The position numbers were made by a program, and so were the translations under genes. This document shows, one piece after another, positions 1-8,035 of a stretch of 64,000 nucleotides of DNA (positions are counted from its first letter, which is position 1; the number at the start of each line of letters is the position of its first letter). Where the stretch lies: NCBI RefSeq assembly GCF_010686765.1, contig NZ_JAAGWF010000008.1, positions 248,001 through 312,000 on the forward strand, read 5' to 3'. The stretch comes from Geodermatophilus sabuli. Lineage in GTDB: Bacteria > Actinomycetota > Actinomycetes > Mycobacteriales > Geodermatophilaceae. The notes beneath the pieces are model-generated. The model worked only from the letters and a program-made list of their open reading frames with translations, was not told the DNA's origin and did no database searches.

Positions 1-3
1 GCC

Positions 4-279
4 TCAGGTCCGGTCGAGCAGCCGGGGCAGCGCGTCGAACAGGCCCTCGGTGAAGCTGACCATCTCGGCGAGCACCCAGTTGCCCGTGACCAGCAGCGCG
101 ATCGCGACCGCGATCATCTTGGGCACGAAGGACAGGGTCGGCTCCTGGATCTGGGTCGCCGCCTGGAACAGCGAGATGAGGAACCCGACCAGCAGCGCGG
201 TGAGCAGGATCGGGGCGGCGACCTTCGCGGCGACCAGCATCGTCTGCACCGCGATCTCGGTGACGTCGGCGTCAGACAT
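4..279 (-). CDS. fliQ: Flagellar export apparatus protein FliQ
   Basis: FliQ is a small inner-membrane subunit of the type III flagellar export gate, assembling with FliP and FliR. The 91-residue product has the usual family length and two hydrophobic hairpin segments (about residues 15-40 and 53-72), with the conserved stretch LISLFQAATQIQEPTLSF between them. It ends at the window edge with its stop intact. It lies 6 bp after fliP, so it is co-transcribed. FliR and FlhB would be expected next, outside the window. Confidence 0.95.
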   Translation of the reverse strand: MSDADVTEIAVQTMLVAAKVAAPILLTALLVGFLISLFQAATQIQEPTLSFVPKMIAVAIALLVTGNWVLAEMVSFTEGLFDALPRLLDRT

Positions 280-285
280 CGCGCG

Positions 286-1128
286 TCACCCGTAGCTCCC
301 GACGAGCGCCGTGGTGATCAGCGCCCACCCGTCGACCACGACGAACAGCAGCAGCTTGAACGGCAGGGACACGATCACCGGCGGCACCATCATCATGCCC
401 ATCGCCATGAGGGCGGCGCTGACCAGCATGTCCAGCACCAGGAACGGGATGAAGACGACCAGGCCGATGATGAACGCGCTCTTGAGCTCCGAGAGCACGA
501 ACGCCGGCACCAGCGTGGTCATGCTGACCGCCTCGCGGTCGGCCGGCGCCTCCTCCCCGGACAGCCCGACCATCAACGACAGCTCGTCGTCCCGGGTGTT
601 GTCGAGCAGGAACTCCTTGAGCGGCACGACCCCGGTCTCGTAGGCCTGCGACACGGTGATCGTCCCGTCGAGGTAGGGCTGCACCGCCACCTCGTTGACG
701 TCGGCGAGAACCGGCCCCATGACGAAGAGGGTCAGGAACAGGGCCAGTCCGGTGAGGACGGAGTTCGGCGGGGACTGCTGCATGCCCAGCGCGTTGCGGG
801 TCAGCGACAGGACGACGATGATCTTGGTGAACGACGTGGTCAGCAGCAGCACCGCCGGAGCCACCGACAGCACGGTGATGGCCAGGATCAGCGTCACCGA
901 GCTGTTCGGGCTGCCGTCACCGATGGAGATGTCCACGCCGCCGTCCACGGCCGGGACCACCGGGGCGGTGGGAGCCGTCGGCGCGGTCGGGACGGTGGGC
1001 GCCGCGGACGCCGGGTCGGCGAGCAGCGCCAGGACGACGCCGGCGAGCGCGACGAGCAGCAGGACCAGACCCGCCCGCCGAGCGAAGGGCGCGCCCCGCG
1101 CGGCGACGGGTGCGGGGGAGGAGGTCAT
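286..1128 (-). CDS. fliP: Flagellar export apparatus protein FliP
   Basis: FliP is a core subunit of the flagellar export gate. The 280-residue product starts with a basic-hydrophobic signal peptide (about residues 1-43, ending ASA). A PTAPTAP low-complexity linker follows, then the canonical FliP domain with TTSFTKIIVVLSLTRNALG, MGPVL and the C-terminal MMMVPP and LPFKLLLFV motifs. The ATG at 1128 shares one base with the fliO stop (TGATG). A longer open frame continues upstream but belongs to fliO in another frame. The proline/threonine linker is unusual padding; the rest is standard. Confidence 0.95.
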   Translation of the reverse strand: MTSSPAPVAARGAPFARRAGLVLLLVALAGVVLALLADPASAAPTVPTAPTAPTAPVVPAVDGGVDISIGDGSPNSSVTLILAITVLSVAPAVLLLTTSFTKIIVVLSLTRNALGMQQSPPNSVLTGLALFLTLFVMGPVLADVNEVAVQPYLDGTITVSQAYETGVVPLKEFLLDNTRDDELSLMVGLSGEEAPADREAVSMTTLVPAFVLSELKSAFIIGLVVFIPFLVLDMLVSAALMAMGMMMVPPVIVSLPFKLLLFVVVDGWALITTALVGSYG

Positions 1129-1547
1129 CAGCGGCGGACCGTCCGCTCGCGCAGCTGCGCCACGATGGTGGTCCAGCCGGCGCGGTCGAACACCGAGCCG
1201 GCGAGGGCGCCGGTCGAGGGGCGGGCGACGGGCGCGCGGACCCCGTCGGCGCCCTCGGTCGTCGTCCGGACGGCGGCATGGCGCTCCTCGAGGGCGGCCT
1301 CGACCGCGTCTCCGTCCACCTCGGCCAGCAGGGTCACCTGCTCCTCGGTGGCTCCGACGACCAGCACCCGCCCGGCGATGCGGACGACGTTCACGGTGCT
1401 GGCCCGGCCCATGCGCTGCCGGGCGACGACCTCGATCAGCCCGTTGCCCTGGCCGAGCCCGCGCTTCTTGGCCACCCGCGCGGCGAACCACAGCACGGCG
1501 CCGACGAAGGCGAGGGACAGGACCAGCCGGATGACCATCCACGTCAT
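1128..1547 (-). CDS. fliO: Flagellar biosynthetic protein FliO
   Basis: FliO is a bitopic membrane protein that helps assemble the FliP ring of the export gate. The 139-residue product has one N-terminal membrane segment (about residues 4-24) and a short cytoplasmic domain resembling the FliO/YscJ-adjacent family (GNGLIEVVARQRMG, then VLVVGATEEQVTLLAEV). Sequence identity in this family is low, so position between fliN and fliP is an important part of the call. It starts inside the fliN stop (ATGA). Confidence 0.85.
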   Translation of the reverse strand: MTWMVIRLVLSLAFVGAVLWFAARVAKKRGLGQGNGLIEVVARQRMGRASTVNVVRIAGRVLVVGATEEQVTLLAEVDGDAVEAALEERHAAVRTTTEGADGVRAPVARPSTGALAGSVFDRAGWTTIVAQLRERTVRR

Positions 1548-2278
1548 GACGGGCCCTGCCCGAGCTCGGAGACGATCTCGCTGATCCGCAGCCCGAAGTC
1601 CTCGTCGACGACCACGACCTCACCGCGGGCGATCAGCGTGCCGTTGACCAGCAGGTCGGCGGGGGCGCTGGCGGCCCGGTCGAGTTCCACGACCTCGCCC
1701 GGGTGCAGCGACAGCAGCTCGCTGACCGTCATCCGGGTGCGGCCGATCTCGACGGTGACCTCCATGGCCACGTGCCGAAGCAGGTCGATGCTCCCGCGCG
1801 GGGCGCGGGCCTGGGGGAGGGTCACCTGCAGGGCGAAGGTCGCCTCCACGGTGCCGCCACCCGCCAGCAGCGGGACGGCGACGAACATGCCCTTGTCCCG
1901 CAGCCCGTCCATCGCGGTGTCGGGGTCCTCGGTGCGCTCGGAGTCCACCCGCACGCGCCCCAGCGTCGCGGCCGCGGCCTCGAGGGCCGGCCGCAGCGCG
2001 GCGGCGACGTCCATGGGGCCGACGGGCGAGTTGGCCAGGGCGTCGACGATCTCGGCGGACACGACGAGGACGACGTCCCCGCTCACCTCGCCGGAGAGCC
2101 GCGCCATGACGGCGGCAGCCGCCTCGGTCGGCAGCAGGACGGCGTCGGCGTCGCTGACCGGAGGGCCGGGCACCAAACCGGCTGTCGCCGGCACCAGCGC
2201 GGCCGCGGCGCGGGCGGCCGAGGCCACGACGGCGATCACGGTCTCGGAGGCGGGCGTGTGCTCCAGGGAGGCGGTCAT
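1544..2278 (-). CDS. fliN: Flagellar switch protein FliN, FliY-like with a CheC-like N-terminal region
   Basis: FliN forms the lower C-ring of the rotary switch. The C-terminal 80 residues are a clear SpoA/FliN domain (MEVTVEIGRTRMTVSELLSL, then LIARGEVVVVDEDFGLRISEI). The protein is 244 residues, about 100 longer than enteric FliN. The preceding 150 residues look like a CheC/FliY-type domain (LSGEVSGDVVLVV), so the architecture resembles Bacillus FliY. I do not see the CheC phosphatase signature (acidic residue followed by an Asn three residues on), so catalysis is doubtful. The start overlaps the fliM stop by ATGA. Confidence 0.9.
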   Translation of the reverse strand: MTASLEHTPASETVIAVVASAARAAAALVPATAGLVPGPPVSDADAVLLPTEAAAAVMARLSGEVSGDVVLVVSAEIVDALANSPVGPMDVAAALRPALEAAAATLGRVRVDSERTEDPDTAMDGLRDKGMFVAVPLLAGGGTVEATFALQVTLPQARAPRGSIDLLRHVAMEVTVEIGRTRMTVSELLSLHPGEVVELDRAASAPADLLVNGTLIARGEVVVVDEDFGLRISEIVSELGQGPS

Positions 2279-3243
2279 GCGGTGTCCTTCTGAGCGGCGG
2301 ACGGGGTGGGCACGATGGCGGCGGCGAGCCGGCGCCGGTGGTTGCTGGCGATCGCGAAGGCGAACGTCACGTCGTTGGTGGTGACCTCGAGCGGGGCGTC
2401 CTGCGGGTGGCGCAGCAGCAGGACGTCGCCGACGGCCAGGGAGAGCAGGTCGTCGGAGGAGACCTCCAGCGGGGTGAACCGCACGCTGACGTCGACCGGC
2501 ACCAGGTTGAGCCGCTGCTCGAGTGCCTCGGCGGCACGCCGTCGCTTGGCCTGGGCCGACTCCGAGAGCTGCGGGGACGCCGCGTTGTTCAGGGCGGCGG
2601 CGAACGACGAGAAGGGCAGCACGAGGGTGGCCTCGCCGGCGCGGCTGCCGATCGCCATCGTGAAGGACGCCACCATCACCGTGTCCGACCCGGCGGCGGC
2701 CTGGGCCAGCTGCGGGTTGTACTCGACGTCGCTGAGCTCGGGCTGCAGCTGCACGATGTGGCTGAAGGAGGCGGTCAGCTCCTGCAGCAACCTGGTCAGC
2801 AGGTGGTTGGTGATGGTCGTCTCCATCACCGTCATCGGCCGGTCGGGCTGGTCGGCCGCCCCGGACCCGCCGAGCATGTGGTCCACGCTCGACATGGCGA
2901 TGTCGAGGGGATAGGCCAGCAGCCCCTTGCCGGCCAGCGGCTCGAGCGTGAACGTGGCGATGAAGCACGGGTTGGGCAGCGTGGCCACGTAGTCGTCGTA
3001 GGAGTGCTGCTCGATGCCGACCAGTTCCAGGCGGGCGCCGGCCCGGAGCATGGTGGTCAGGACGGTCGTCGCCTGGCGGGCGAAGGCCTCCTGGGCGATC
3101 TGCAGCACCCGGACGTGCTCGCGGGAGAGCTTGGTCGGCCGCCGGAAGTCGTAGGTGCGCGGCTCCCCGCGTCGGCGGTGGCCGGCCGGCCTCGATGACG
3201 CGGCCGGCGAACCCGGCGCGGGTCCGTTGTCAGGGCGGGTCAC
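2275..3243 (-). CDS. fliM: Flagellar motor switch protein FliM
   Basis: FliM is the middle C-ring protein linking FliG to FliN. The 322-residue product has the FliM middle domain (from about residue 35, YDFRRPTKLSREH) and a C-terminal SpoA domain ending around residue 310. In E. coli the extreme N-terminus carries the EIDALL helix that binds phosphorylated CheY. Here it is a proline, glycine and arginine-rich tail with no such motif. The gene is separated from fliL by a 126-bp gap containing a strong inverted repeat, the only sizeable gap between motB and fliQ. Confidence 0.94.
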   Translation of the reverse strand: MTRPDNGPAPGSPAASSRPAGHRRRGEPRTYDFRRPTKLSREHVRVLQIAQEAFARQATTVLTTMLRAGARLELVGIEQHSYDDYVATLPNPCFIATFTLEPLAGKGLLAYPLDIAMSSVDHMLGGSGAADQPDRPMTVMETTITNHLLTRLLQELTASFSHIVQLQPELSDVEYNPQLAQAAAGSDTVMVASFTMAIGSRAGEATLVLPFSSFAAALNNAASPQLSESAQAKRRRAAEALEQRLNLVPVDVSVRFTPLEVSSDDLLSLAVGDVLLLRHPQDAPLEVTTNDVTFAFAIASNHRRRLAAAIVPTPSAAQKDTA

Positions 3244-3268
3244 CCTCCCCTCATCGGCGGGGGACGAC

Positions 3269-3311
3269 GTCGCCCTGACCGGCGGCGACGAGCGCTGTCG
3301 GTCAGGGCGAC
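3269..3311 (-). promoter_or_regulatory. 13-bp perfect inverted repeat in the fliL-fliM gap
   Basis: Bases 3269-3281 (GTCGCCCTGACCG) are exactly complementary to 3299-3311, with a 17-base loop. It lies 26 bp upstream of the fliM start and 59 bp beyond the fliL stop. No T-run follows, so a classical intrinsic terminator is unlikely. An mRNA processing or attenuation hairpin that sets the fliL to fliM ratio, or a DNA operator, are both possible. Confidence 0.6.
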
Positions 3312-3369
3312 GGGTGTGACGGGTGGTGCGCGAGCTCCGGTGCTCGCCGACGCGGGCGGTGCTGCGGGC

Positions 3370-3846
3370 CTACTGGGTGACGTACTCCGTGAGGTACACG
3401 TCCATGACCATCTCGTGGCCGTCCTCCGTGTAGGCCTCGACGATCTTGTGTTCGAGGGCTTCCTTGAGTGCGTCGCGGGCGGCGGTCACGTCGGCCGGCT
3501 GAGCCTGCGAGTACGTGGAGATGACCAGGTCGAGGGCCTTGGAGCCGTCGAGGGACGCGCCCCCGTGCCCGCCGGCCGCCGCCGCCTCGGTCAGCTGCAG
3601 CGCGATGCCCACCTTGAGGTAGCCGCCGCCGGAGAGGTTCACCGCGATCGACTCGAGGGGGAGGACCTCCCCGGCCACCGGCTCCTCGGCAGCGGCCTCA
3701 CCGCTGCCGGCGAACAGGAAGAAGTAGGCGGCTCCGGCGGCGACGAGCAGCACCGCCAGGCCGAGGACGAGGATCTTCTTCTTCCCGCCGCCGCCCTCCT
3801 CGCCGTCCTCGGGCGTGGGCTTGTCGGCGTCCTTCTTCTTGCTCAT
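3370..3846 (-). CDS. fliL: Flagellar basal body-associated protein FliL
   Basis: FliL surrounds the stator units and supports motor torque. The 158-residue product has a lysine/glutamate-rich cytoplasmic N-terminus, one membrane segment (about residues 24-43, ILVLGLAVLLVAAGAAYFF) and an extracytoplasmic FliL domain that begins LPLESIAVNLSGGGYLKVGIALQL and ends VMDVYLTEYVTQ. The ATG overlaps the motB stop (ATGA), so stator and FliL are translationally coupled. Confidence 0.93.
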   Translation of the reverse strand: MSKKKDADKPTPEDGEEGGGGKKKILVLGLAVLLVAAGAAYFFLFAGSGEAAAEEPVAGEVLPLESIAVNLSGGGYLKVGIALQLTEAAAAGGHGGASLDGSKALDLVISTYSQAQPADVTAARDALKEALEHKIVEAYTEDGHEMVMDVYLTEYVTQ

Positions 3847-4745
3847 GGGGTCCCTCCCTGGGTGGTGCCGGCATCCAGGCCGGGCAGCAGGTCGTTGGCC
3901 TCGGCCGAGGCGGTGGAGAGCACGACGACGTCGACGCGCCGGTTGACCGAGATGGCGGCGGGGTCCGTCGGGGGTACCAGCGGGCGGGTGTCGGAGTAGC
4001 CGTTGGCGACCATGCGGACCTGCGGCACGCCGCCGACGGCCAGCTGCCGGACGACGGTCGTGGCGCGATAGGCCGACAGCTCCCAGTTCGAGGGCCACGG
4101 CCCGCCGGCGGTGACCGGCAGGTGGTTGGCGTGGCCCTCGACCCCGAGGCCGTTGGGCAGGGTGCGGAGCGTGGGCGCGATGGCGTCCAGGATCTGCCGT
4201 CCCTCCGGGCGCAGCTCGGCGCGCTCGGCGTCGAACAGGACCTGGTCGGCCACGATGTGCACCACCAGGCCGCGCTCGTCGATCTCGAACCGGGCGGCGC
4301 CCGCGTGGCCGGCGGCCTCGAGCGCGGCCTCGATCCGCTCGCGGGCGGCGGCCAGCTCGTCGTACTGGGCCTGCGCCTCGGCCGCGACCTGCCGGGCCTC
4401 GGCGAGGGCCGCCTGGGCGGCGGCGCGGTCCACCGCAGCCTGCTCGACGGTCTCCTCCGGCGGGATGGCCGAGGCGATGTCGATGGCGCCGGGGAGCCCG
4501 TCGAGCACCGACCCCTCCGTCGTGGCCGCCGGGATCGCCGACACCGGCGTCCCGAAGGCCTCGGACAGGCCGCTGGCGAGCTGGGCGAACTTCTGCTTGT
4601 CGACCTGGCTCATCGCGTAGAGGACGACGAAGAGCACGAGGAGCAGCGTCATCATGTCCGCGTAGGACACCAGCCACCGCTCGTGGTTCTCGTGCTCCTC
4701 CTCCTCGTGCTTCTTCCCGCGTCGCCGCCCGTGACCGGTGCTCAC
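3843..4745 (-). CDS. motB: Stator protein MotB
   Basis: MotB pairs with MotA in the proton-driven stator and anchors it to peptidoglycan. The 300-residue product has the plug/transmembrane signature SYADMMTLLLVLFVVLYAMS, with the proton-carrying aspartate at residue 30. An alanine-rich coiled coil (about 100-140) and an OmpA-like peptidoglycan-binding domain (about 150-275; GVEGHANHLPV, NWELSAYRATTVVRQL, RRVDVVV) follow. The start is GTG and overlaps the motA stop (GTGA). Confidence 0.95.
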   Translation of the reverse strand: MSTGHGRRRGKKHEEEEHENHERWLVSYADMMTLLLVLFVVLYAMSQVDKQKFAQLASGLSEAFGTPVSAIPAATTEGSVLDGLPGAIDIASAIPPEETVEQAAVDRAAAQAALAEARQVAAEAQAQYDELAAARERIEAALEAAGHAGAARFEIDERGLVVHIVADQVLFDAERAELRPEGRQILDAIAPTLRTLPNGLGVEGHANHLPVTAGGPWPSNWELSAYRATTVVRQLAVGGVPQVRMVANGYSDTRPLVPPTDPAAISVNRRVDVVVLSTASAEANDLLPGLDAGTTQGGTP

Positions 4746-5512
4746 GCCGCGTCCCTGGCGGCCTCACTGGGCGGGATGAGGGCGCTGAGCTTGAGTCGCA
4801 CCGCCCGCGGGCTGGTGCCGGCCTGGATCTCGGTGATGCCCTCGACGAGCAGCTCCATCTGGGCGGCCTGCAGCTCGCTGACCCGCAGGATCTTGGCGCC
4901 CATGGGCAGGAACCAGAAGTTCGCGGCCATGACGCCCCACAGCGTGGCGACGAAGGCCGCGGCGATCATCGGGCCGAGCGCCTCCGGGTTGCTGAGGTTC
5001 CCCATCACGTTCATCAGGCCGACGATGCAGCCGACGATGCCGATCGTGGGGGCGTATCCGCCCATGGCGTTCATGAACTTGGCGGCGACCTTGTCCTCTG
5101 CCTTCTTGGCCGAGATCTCGCTCTCCAGGACGGTGCGCAGCTCCTCGGGGTCGGTGCCGTCGATGCCCATCTGCAGGCCGCGCTTGAGGAACGGGTCCTC
5201 GATCTGCTTGACCTGCGCCTCGAGCGCCAGCAGGCCCTCCTTGCGGGCCTTCTCGGCGAGGCTGACCAGGGTCTGGATCTGGTCGGTCGCCGGCGGCACC
5301 TTGGCCGGCATGACGGCCATCTTGAACCAGGCCGGCATCTTCTTGAGGTCGTCCATCGTCTGGCTGGACATCGCCGCGCCGAAGGTGGCGACGACGACGA
5401 GGATGATCGCCGGCAGGAAGAGCAGCGACATGGGATCGGCGCCCTCCATGATCATGAAGATCAGGAGGGCGACCATCGAGACGACGAACCCGATCAGGGT
5501 GGCGGGGTCCAC
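4742..5512 (-). CDS. motA: Stator protein MotA
   Basis: MotA forms the proton channel with MotB and pushes on FliG. The 256-residue product shows four membrane segments: two near the N-terminus (residues 5-23 and 29-47) and two in the C-terminal half (YAPTIGIVGCIVGLMNVM and AAFVATLWGVMAANFWFL). A cytoplasmic loop between them contains the charged torque-generating region. The GTG start lies 3 bp after the flbD stop. Motif content favours a proton-type stator; the coupling ion is inferred. Confidence 0.95.
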   Translation of the reverse strand: MDPATLIGFVVSMVALLIFMIMEGADPMSLLFLPAIILVVVATFGAAMSSQTMDDLKKMPAWFKMAVMPAKVPPATDQIQTLVSLAEKARKEGLLALEAQVKQIEDPFLKRGLQMGIDGTDPEELRTVLESEISAKKAEDKVAAKFMNAMGGYAPTIGIVGCIVGLMNVMGNLSNPEALGPMIAAAFVATLWGVMAANFWFLPMGAKILRVSELQAAQMELLVEGITEIQAGTSPRAVRLKLSALIPPSEAARDAA

Positions 5513-5515
5513 GGG

Positions 5516-5800
5516 TCAGCGCTCCTCGCGGGCCGGGAAGGGGACGACCGACGAGCGGCCGTCGTCCTCGGTGGTCCGGGTGGGCGTGCGGTAGGTGCCG
5601 CGGTCCATCTCGTAGGCGGTGGCGAGGATGCTGGCGCGGTACTCGCGGATCTCGACCAGCACGTCGTCGACGGTCTCGGTGACGAGGTACTTGGTGCCGT
5701 CGACGAGGAACACCACGGTGTCGGGGTGGCCCTCCACCCGCTCGACGAGGTCCGGGTTGAGCGCGAACCGCTCACCGTTCAGGCGGGTCACACGGATCAC
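5516..5800 (-). CDS. flbD: FlbD family flagellar protein
   Basis: FlbD/SwrD-type proteins are small cytoplasmic proteins always found in flagellar operons. In Bacillus, SwrD raises motor torque. The product from the GTG at 5800 is 94 residues and opens with the family signature MIRVTRLNGERFALNPDLVE, followed by GTKYLVTETVDDVLVEI. I chose this start because an AGAGGA sequence lies 6 bases upstream and homologues begin here. The longer frame to 5869 reads through a gene-free spacer. Confidence 0.9.
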   Translation of the reverse strand: MIRVTRLNGERFALNPDLVERVEGHPDTVVFLVDGTKYLVTETVDDVLVEIREYRASILATAYEMDRGTYRTPTRTTEDDGRSSVVPFPAREER

Positions 5801-6029
5801 GGGAGGTCCTCTTGCTCGGTCGGGCAGGGGGGAGGCGACCGCGACGGCGGCGCCGGCTGCTTTTGTCATCGGCGTGGCGGCGACACGGCTTGAGCCGAAC
5901 GGGTGGTCTCACCCCGACGGGTGGGGTGCGTCGACCGCCTGCTCGCGGCGCCGAGTTCCCCGAAAGCGGCTTCGCGGACGGCGTCCCGGGGCTGACTTCC
6001 CCGGAGTGGGTCGCGCCGGTGTGCAACGG

Positions 6030-6067
6030 CCGCGGCCCGGCCCCTCGGTGGAGGAACCGGGCCGCGG
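6030..6067 (-). terminator. Hairpin downstream of flgE
   Basis: Bases 6030-6040 and 6057-6067 form an 11-bp perfect GC-rich stem with a 16-base loop, about 60 bp beyond the flgE stop. There is no T-run. It probably separates the hook transcript from the flbD-mot-fli transcript. The rest of 5801-6126 has no convincing gene. Confidence 0.55.
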
Positions 6068-6126
6068 GCGTCCCTCCAGGGGCCCGCCACGAGCGTGTGA
6101 GTGGTGGGGTGGAGAGAAGCCCTTCA
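6068..6126 (-). repeat. Dispersed gene-end palindrome, copy next to flgE
   Basis: Read on the minus strand right after the flgE stop, this stretch carries the core seen at other gene ends (CTCACACGCTCG, then GGCGGGCCCC). It has a weaker outer stem, CTCTCC pairing with GGAGGG through one G-U pair. It is a diverged member of the family described at 12,828 and 30,908. Confidence 0.5.
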
Positions 6127-7356
6127 TCAGCGCTTCAGGTTGACCAGGTCCTGGAGGATCTCGTCGGAGCTGGTGATCACGCGGCTGTTGGCCTGGAACC
6201 CGCGCTGGGCGACGATGAGGCCGGTGAACTCCTCCGCCAGGTCGACGTTGGACATCTCCAGCGCGCCGGCGTTGAGGGCGCCGCGGCCGCCCGTCGCCGC
6301 CTGTCCGATCAGCGCGAGCCCGGAGTTGGTCGCGGGCCGGTAGGTGCTGCTGCCGGCCTTCTCCAGACCGCCTGGGTTGGCGAAGGTGGCGAGTGCCAGC
6401 TGACCGAGGACCTTTGTCTGGTCGTTGGAGAAGACTCCGGTGATCATGCCGTCGTTGCCGAGGCTGAAGGACTCCAGGACGCCGGCGGAGTAGCCGTCCT
6501 GCTTCGCGGCGGCGGCCGTGGTGGGGCTGCCGTACTGGGTCACGGTACTGATGTCGATCGTCACCGCCGTGGTCGAGACACCCGTCAGCGTCAGCTCACC
6601 GCTGGCCGGCGTCGCCAGCGCGCCGGCTGCGTCGAACGTGATGTCCTGGCCCGTCGCGCCGTTCAGGGGGAGCGTGGCAGTCGGGTCGGCCGGGTCCGGC
6701 TTCGACGCCTTCACGTTCCAGCCGGTCGCCGTCTTCTCGAAGACGAAGGTGACCGGGACCTCGTTGCCCAGGTTGTCGTACATGGTGATGGAGGACTCGG
6801 CCTTCTTGCCGACCTCCGTGCCCGCGGAGAGGTTGCCGTCGATCGCGCCCGTGCCGGTCGCCTTCGGCGCGGTGCCCTGGCCGAAGGGGATCGACAGGTT
6901 CCCGATACGGCCGTTGGCATCCACCACCCCGTTGGCGTCGGCGGACCAGCCCTGCAGGATCGCGCCACTGTCGGTGATCATGTTGCCCGCCGAGTCGAAG
7001 CCGAACGACCCAGACCGGGTGAACAGTTGCTGGGTGCCGGACTGGACGACGAAGAAGCCGTCGCCCTCGATCATGAAGTCGGTGGCGCGGCCGGTGGTCT
7101 GCGTGGCGCCCTGGGCCCAGTTCGTGGAGATGCCGGCGACCTTGACGCCGAGTCCGACCTGAGCCGGGTTGCTCCCGGCGGTGCCCTCGGCCGGTGCTCC
7201 GCCGGCGCGCATCATCTGGGACAGCGCGGCCTCGAAGACGGTCGACTGGCTCTTGTAGCCGACGGTGTTGACGTTGGCGATGTTGTTGCCGGTGACGTCC
7301 ATCTTGGTCTGGTGGGCCTTGAGGCCGGAGATGGCAGAGAACATGGAGCGGAGCAT
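6127..7356 (-). CDS. flgE: Flagellar hook protein FlgE
   Basis: FlgE polymerises into the hook outside the cell after type III export. The 409-residue product has the flagellar rod/hook N-terminal signature (MFSAISGLKAHQTKMDVTGNNIANVNTVGYKS), a FlgE D2-type middle domain (MYDNLGNEVPVTFVFEK) and the C-terminal motif LAEEFTGLIVAQRGFQANSRVI with ITSSDEILQDLVNLKR. The start lies about 90 bp after the flgD stop with a GAGGAGACC sequence upstream. The export signal is in the disordered N-terminus; no Sec signal is present. Confidence 0.96.
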   Translation of the reverse strand: MLRSMFSAISGLKAHQTKMDVTGNNIANVNTVGYKSQSTVFEAALSQMMRAGGAPAEGTAGSNPAQVGLGVKVAGISTNWAQGATQTTGRATDFMIEGDGFFVVQSGTQQLFTRSGSFGFDSAGNMITDSGAILQGWSADANGVVDANGRIGNLSIPFGQGTAPKATGTGAIDGNLSAGTEVGKKAESSITMYDNLGNEVPVTFVFEKTATGWNVKASKPDPADPTATLPLNGATGQDITFDAAGALATPASGELTLTGVSTTAVTIDISTVTQYGSPTTAAAAKQDGYSAGVLESFSLGNDGMITGVFSNDQTKVLGQLALATFANPGGLEKAGSSTYRPATNSGLALIGQAATGGRGALNAGALEMSNVDLAEEFTGLIVAQRGFQANSRVITSSDEILQDLVNLKR

Positions 7357-7447
7357 GGGGAGGGTCTCCTCGTGGTCGGACGGCGTGGTCGGACGGCTTC
7401 CGGGGAAACCGGTGGGGATGCGGTGGTCCTGGGGGACCGCGGAACGG

Positions 7448-8023
7448 TCAGTCGGAATCGGGCGTCGGTGCGGGGCCAGCGGTCACGGGACCTGCGGTCG
7501 AGGCGCCTCCAGCCGGTGTCGCGGCATCCGGCGTCCCCGTGGACGTCGTCACGGTGGACGGCGTCGTCGTGGGGGCGGTCGCGGTCGTGGTGGCCGGACC
7601 CGGTGTCACGGCGGCGACCTCGGTGATCCGGCCCAGGGGGACGGCGATCTTGCCGATCATGGCGACCGCCTCGTCCGTGCCGCTGCCCAGGCGCACCGAG
7701 GTCACCACACCGGACGTGCGGCTTCCCGTGCTGTCGGTGTAGGTGATCGACCGGCCGACGAAGCTGCCGGCGCTGTTGGCCCGCTGCAGGGCGAGCATCG
7801 AGGCGTTCTGGGTGGCGATCTGCTCCAGCTTCTCGACCTGGCTGAAGACCGCCGTCTGCGACATCATCTGGCTGCTGTCGACCGGTTTCGACGGGTCTTG
7901 ATAGCGCATCTGCGCCACGAGGAGCTTGAGGAAGGTGTCCTTGCCCATCTGGTCCGGGCGGTCCACCGAAGAGGTCGGCATGGTGTGGGACGTCGCGGTC
8001 GTGCCGCTGACCGGGGCGGTCAT
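7448..8023 (-). CDS. flgD: Flagellar hook assembly (capping) protein FlgD
   Basis: FlgD is the scaffold that caps the growing hook. The 191-residue product has the conserved FlgD N-terminal segment (MGKDTFLKLLVAQMRYQDPSKPVDSSQMMSQTAVFS) and a short Tudor-like part (SFVGRSITYTDSTGSRTSGVVTSV). A threonine/proline-rich tail of about 45 residues follows that is probably disordered. It sits between fliK and flgE in the usual order for this phylum. Confidence 0.94.
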   Translation of the reverse strand: MTAPVSGTTATSHTMPTSSVDRPDQMGKDTFLKLLVAQMRYQDPSKPVDSSQMMSQTAVFSQVEKLEQIATQNASMLALQRANSAGSFVGRSITYTDSTGSRTSGVVTSVRLGSGTDEAVAMIGKIAVPLGRITEVAAVTPGPATTTATAPTTTPSTVTTSTGTPDAATPAGGASTAGPVTAGPAPTPDSD

Positions 8024-8035
8024 GGTTCTCCGTTC

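Noticed and set aside
695..1534. Long plus-strand open frame (279 codons) opposite fliP and fliO
   Set aside because: It mirrors GC-rich third positions of the real minus-strand genes, and its product is arginine and proline low-complexity with no ribosome site.
5801..6126. Several short frames in the flbD-flgE spacer
   Set aside because: No ribosome sites, inconsistent composition, and the span is explained by two hairpin elements.
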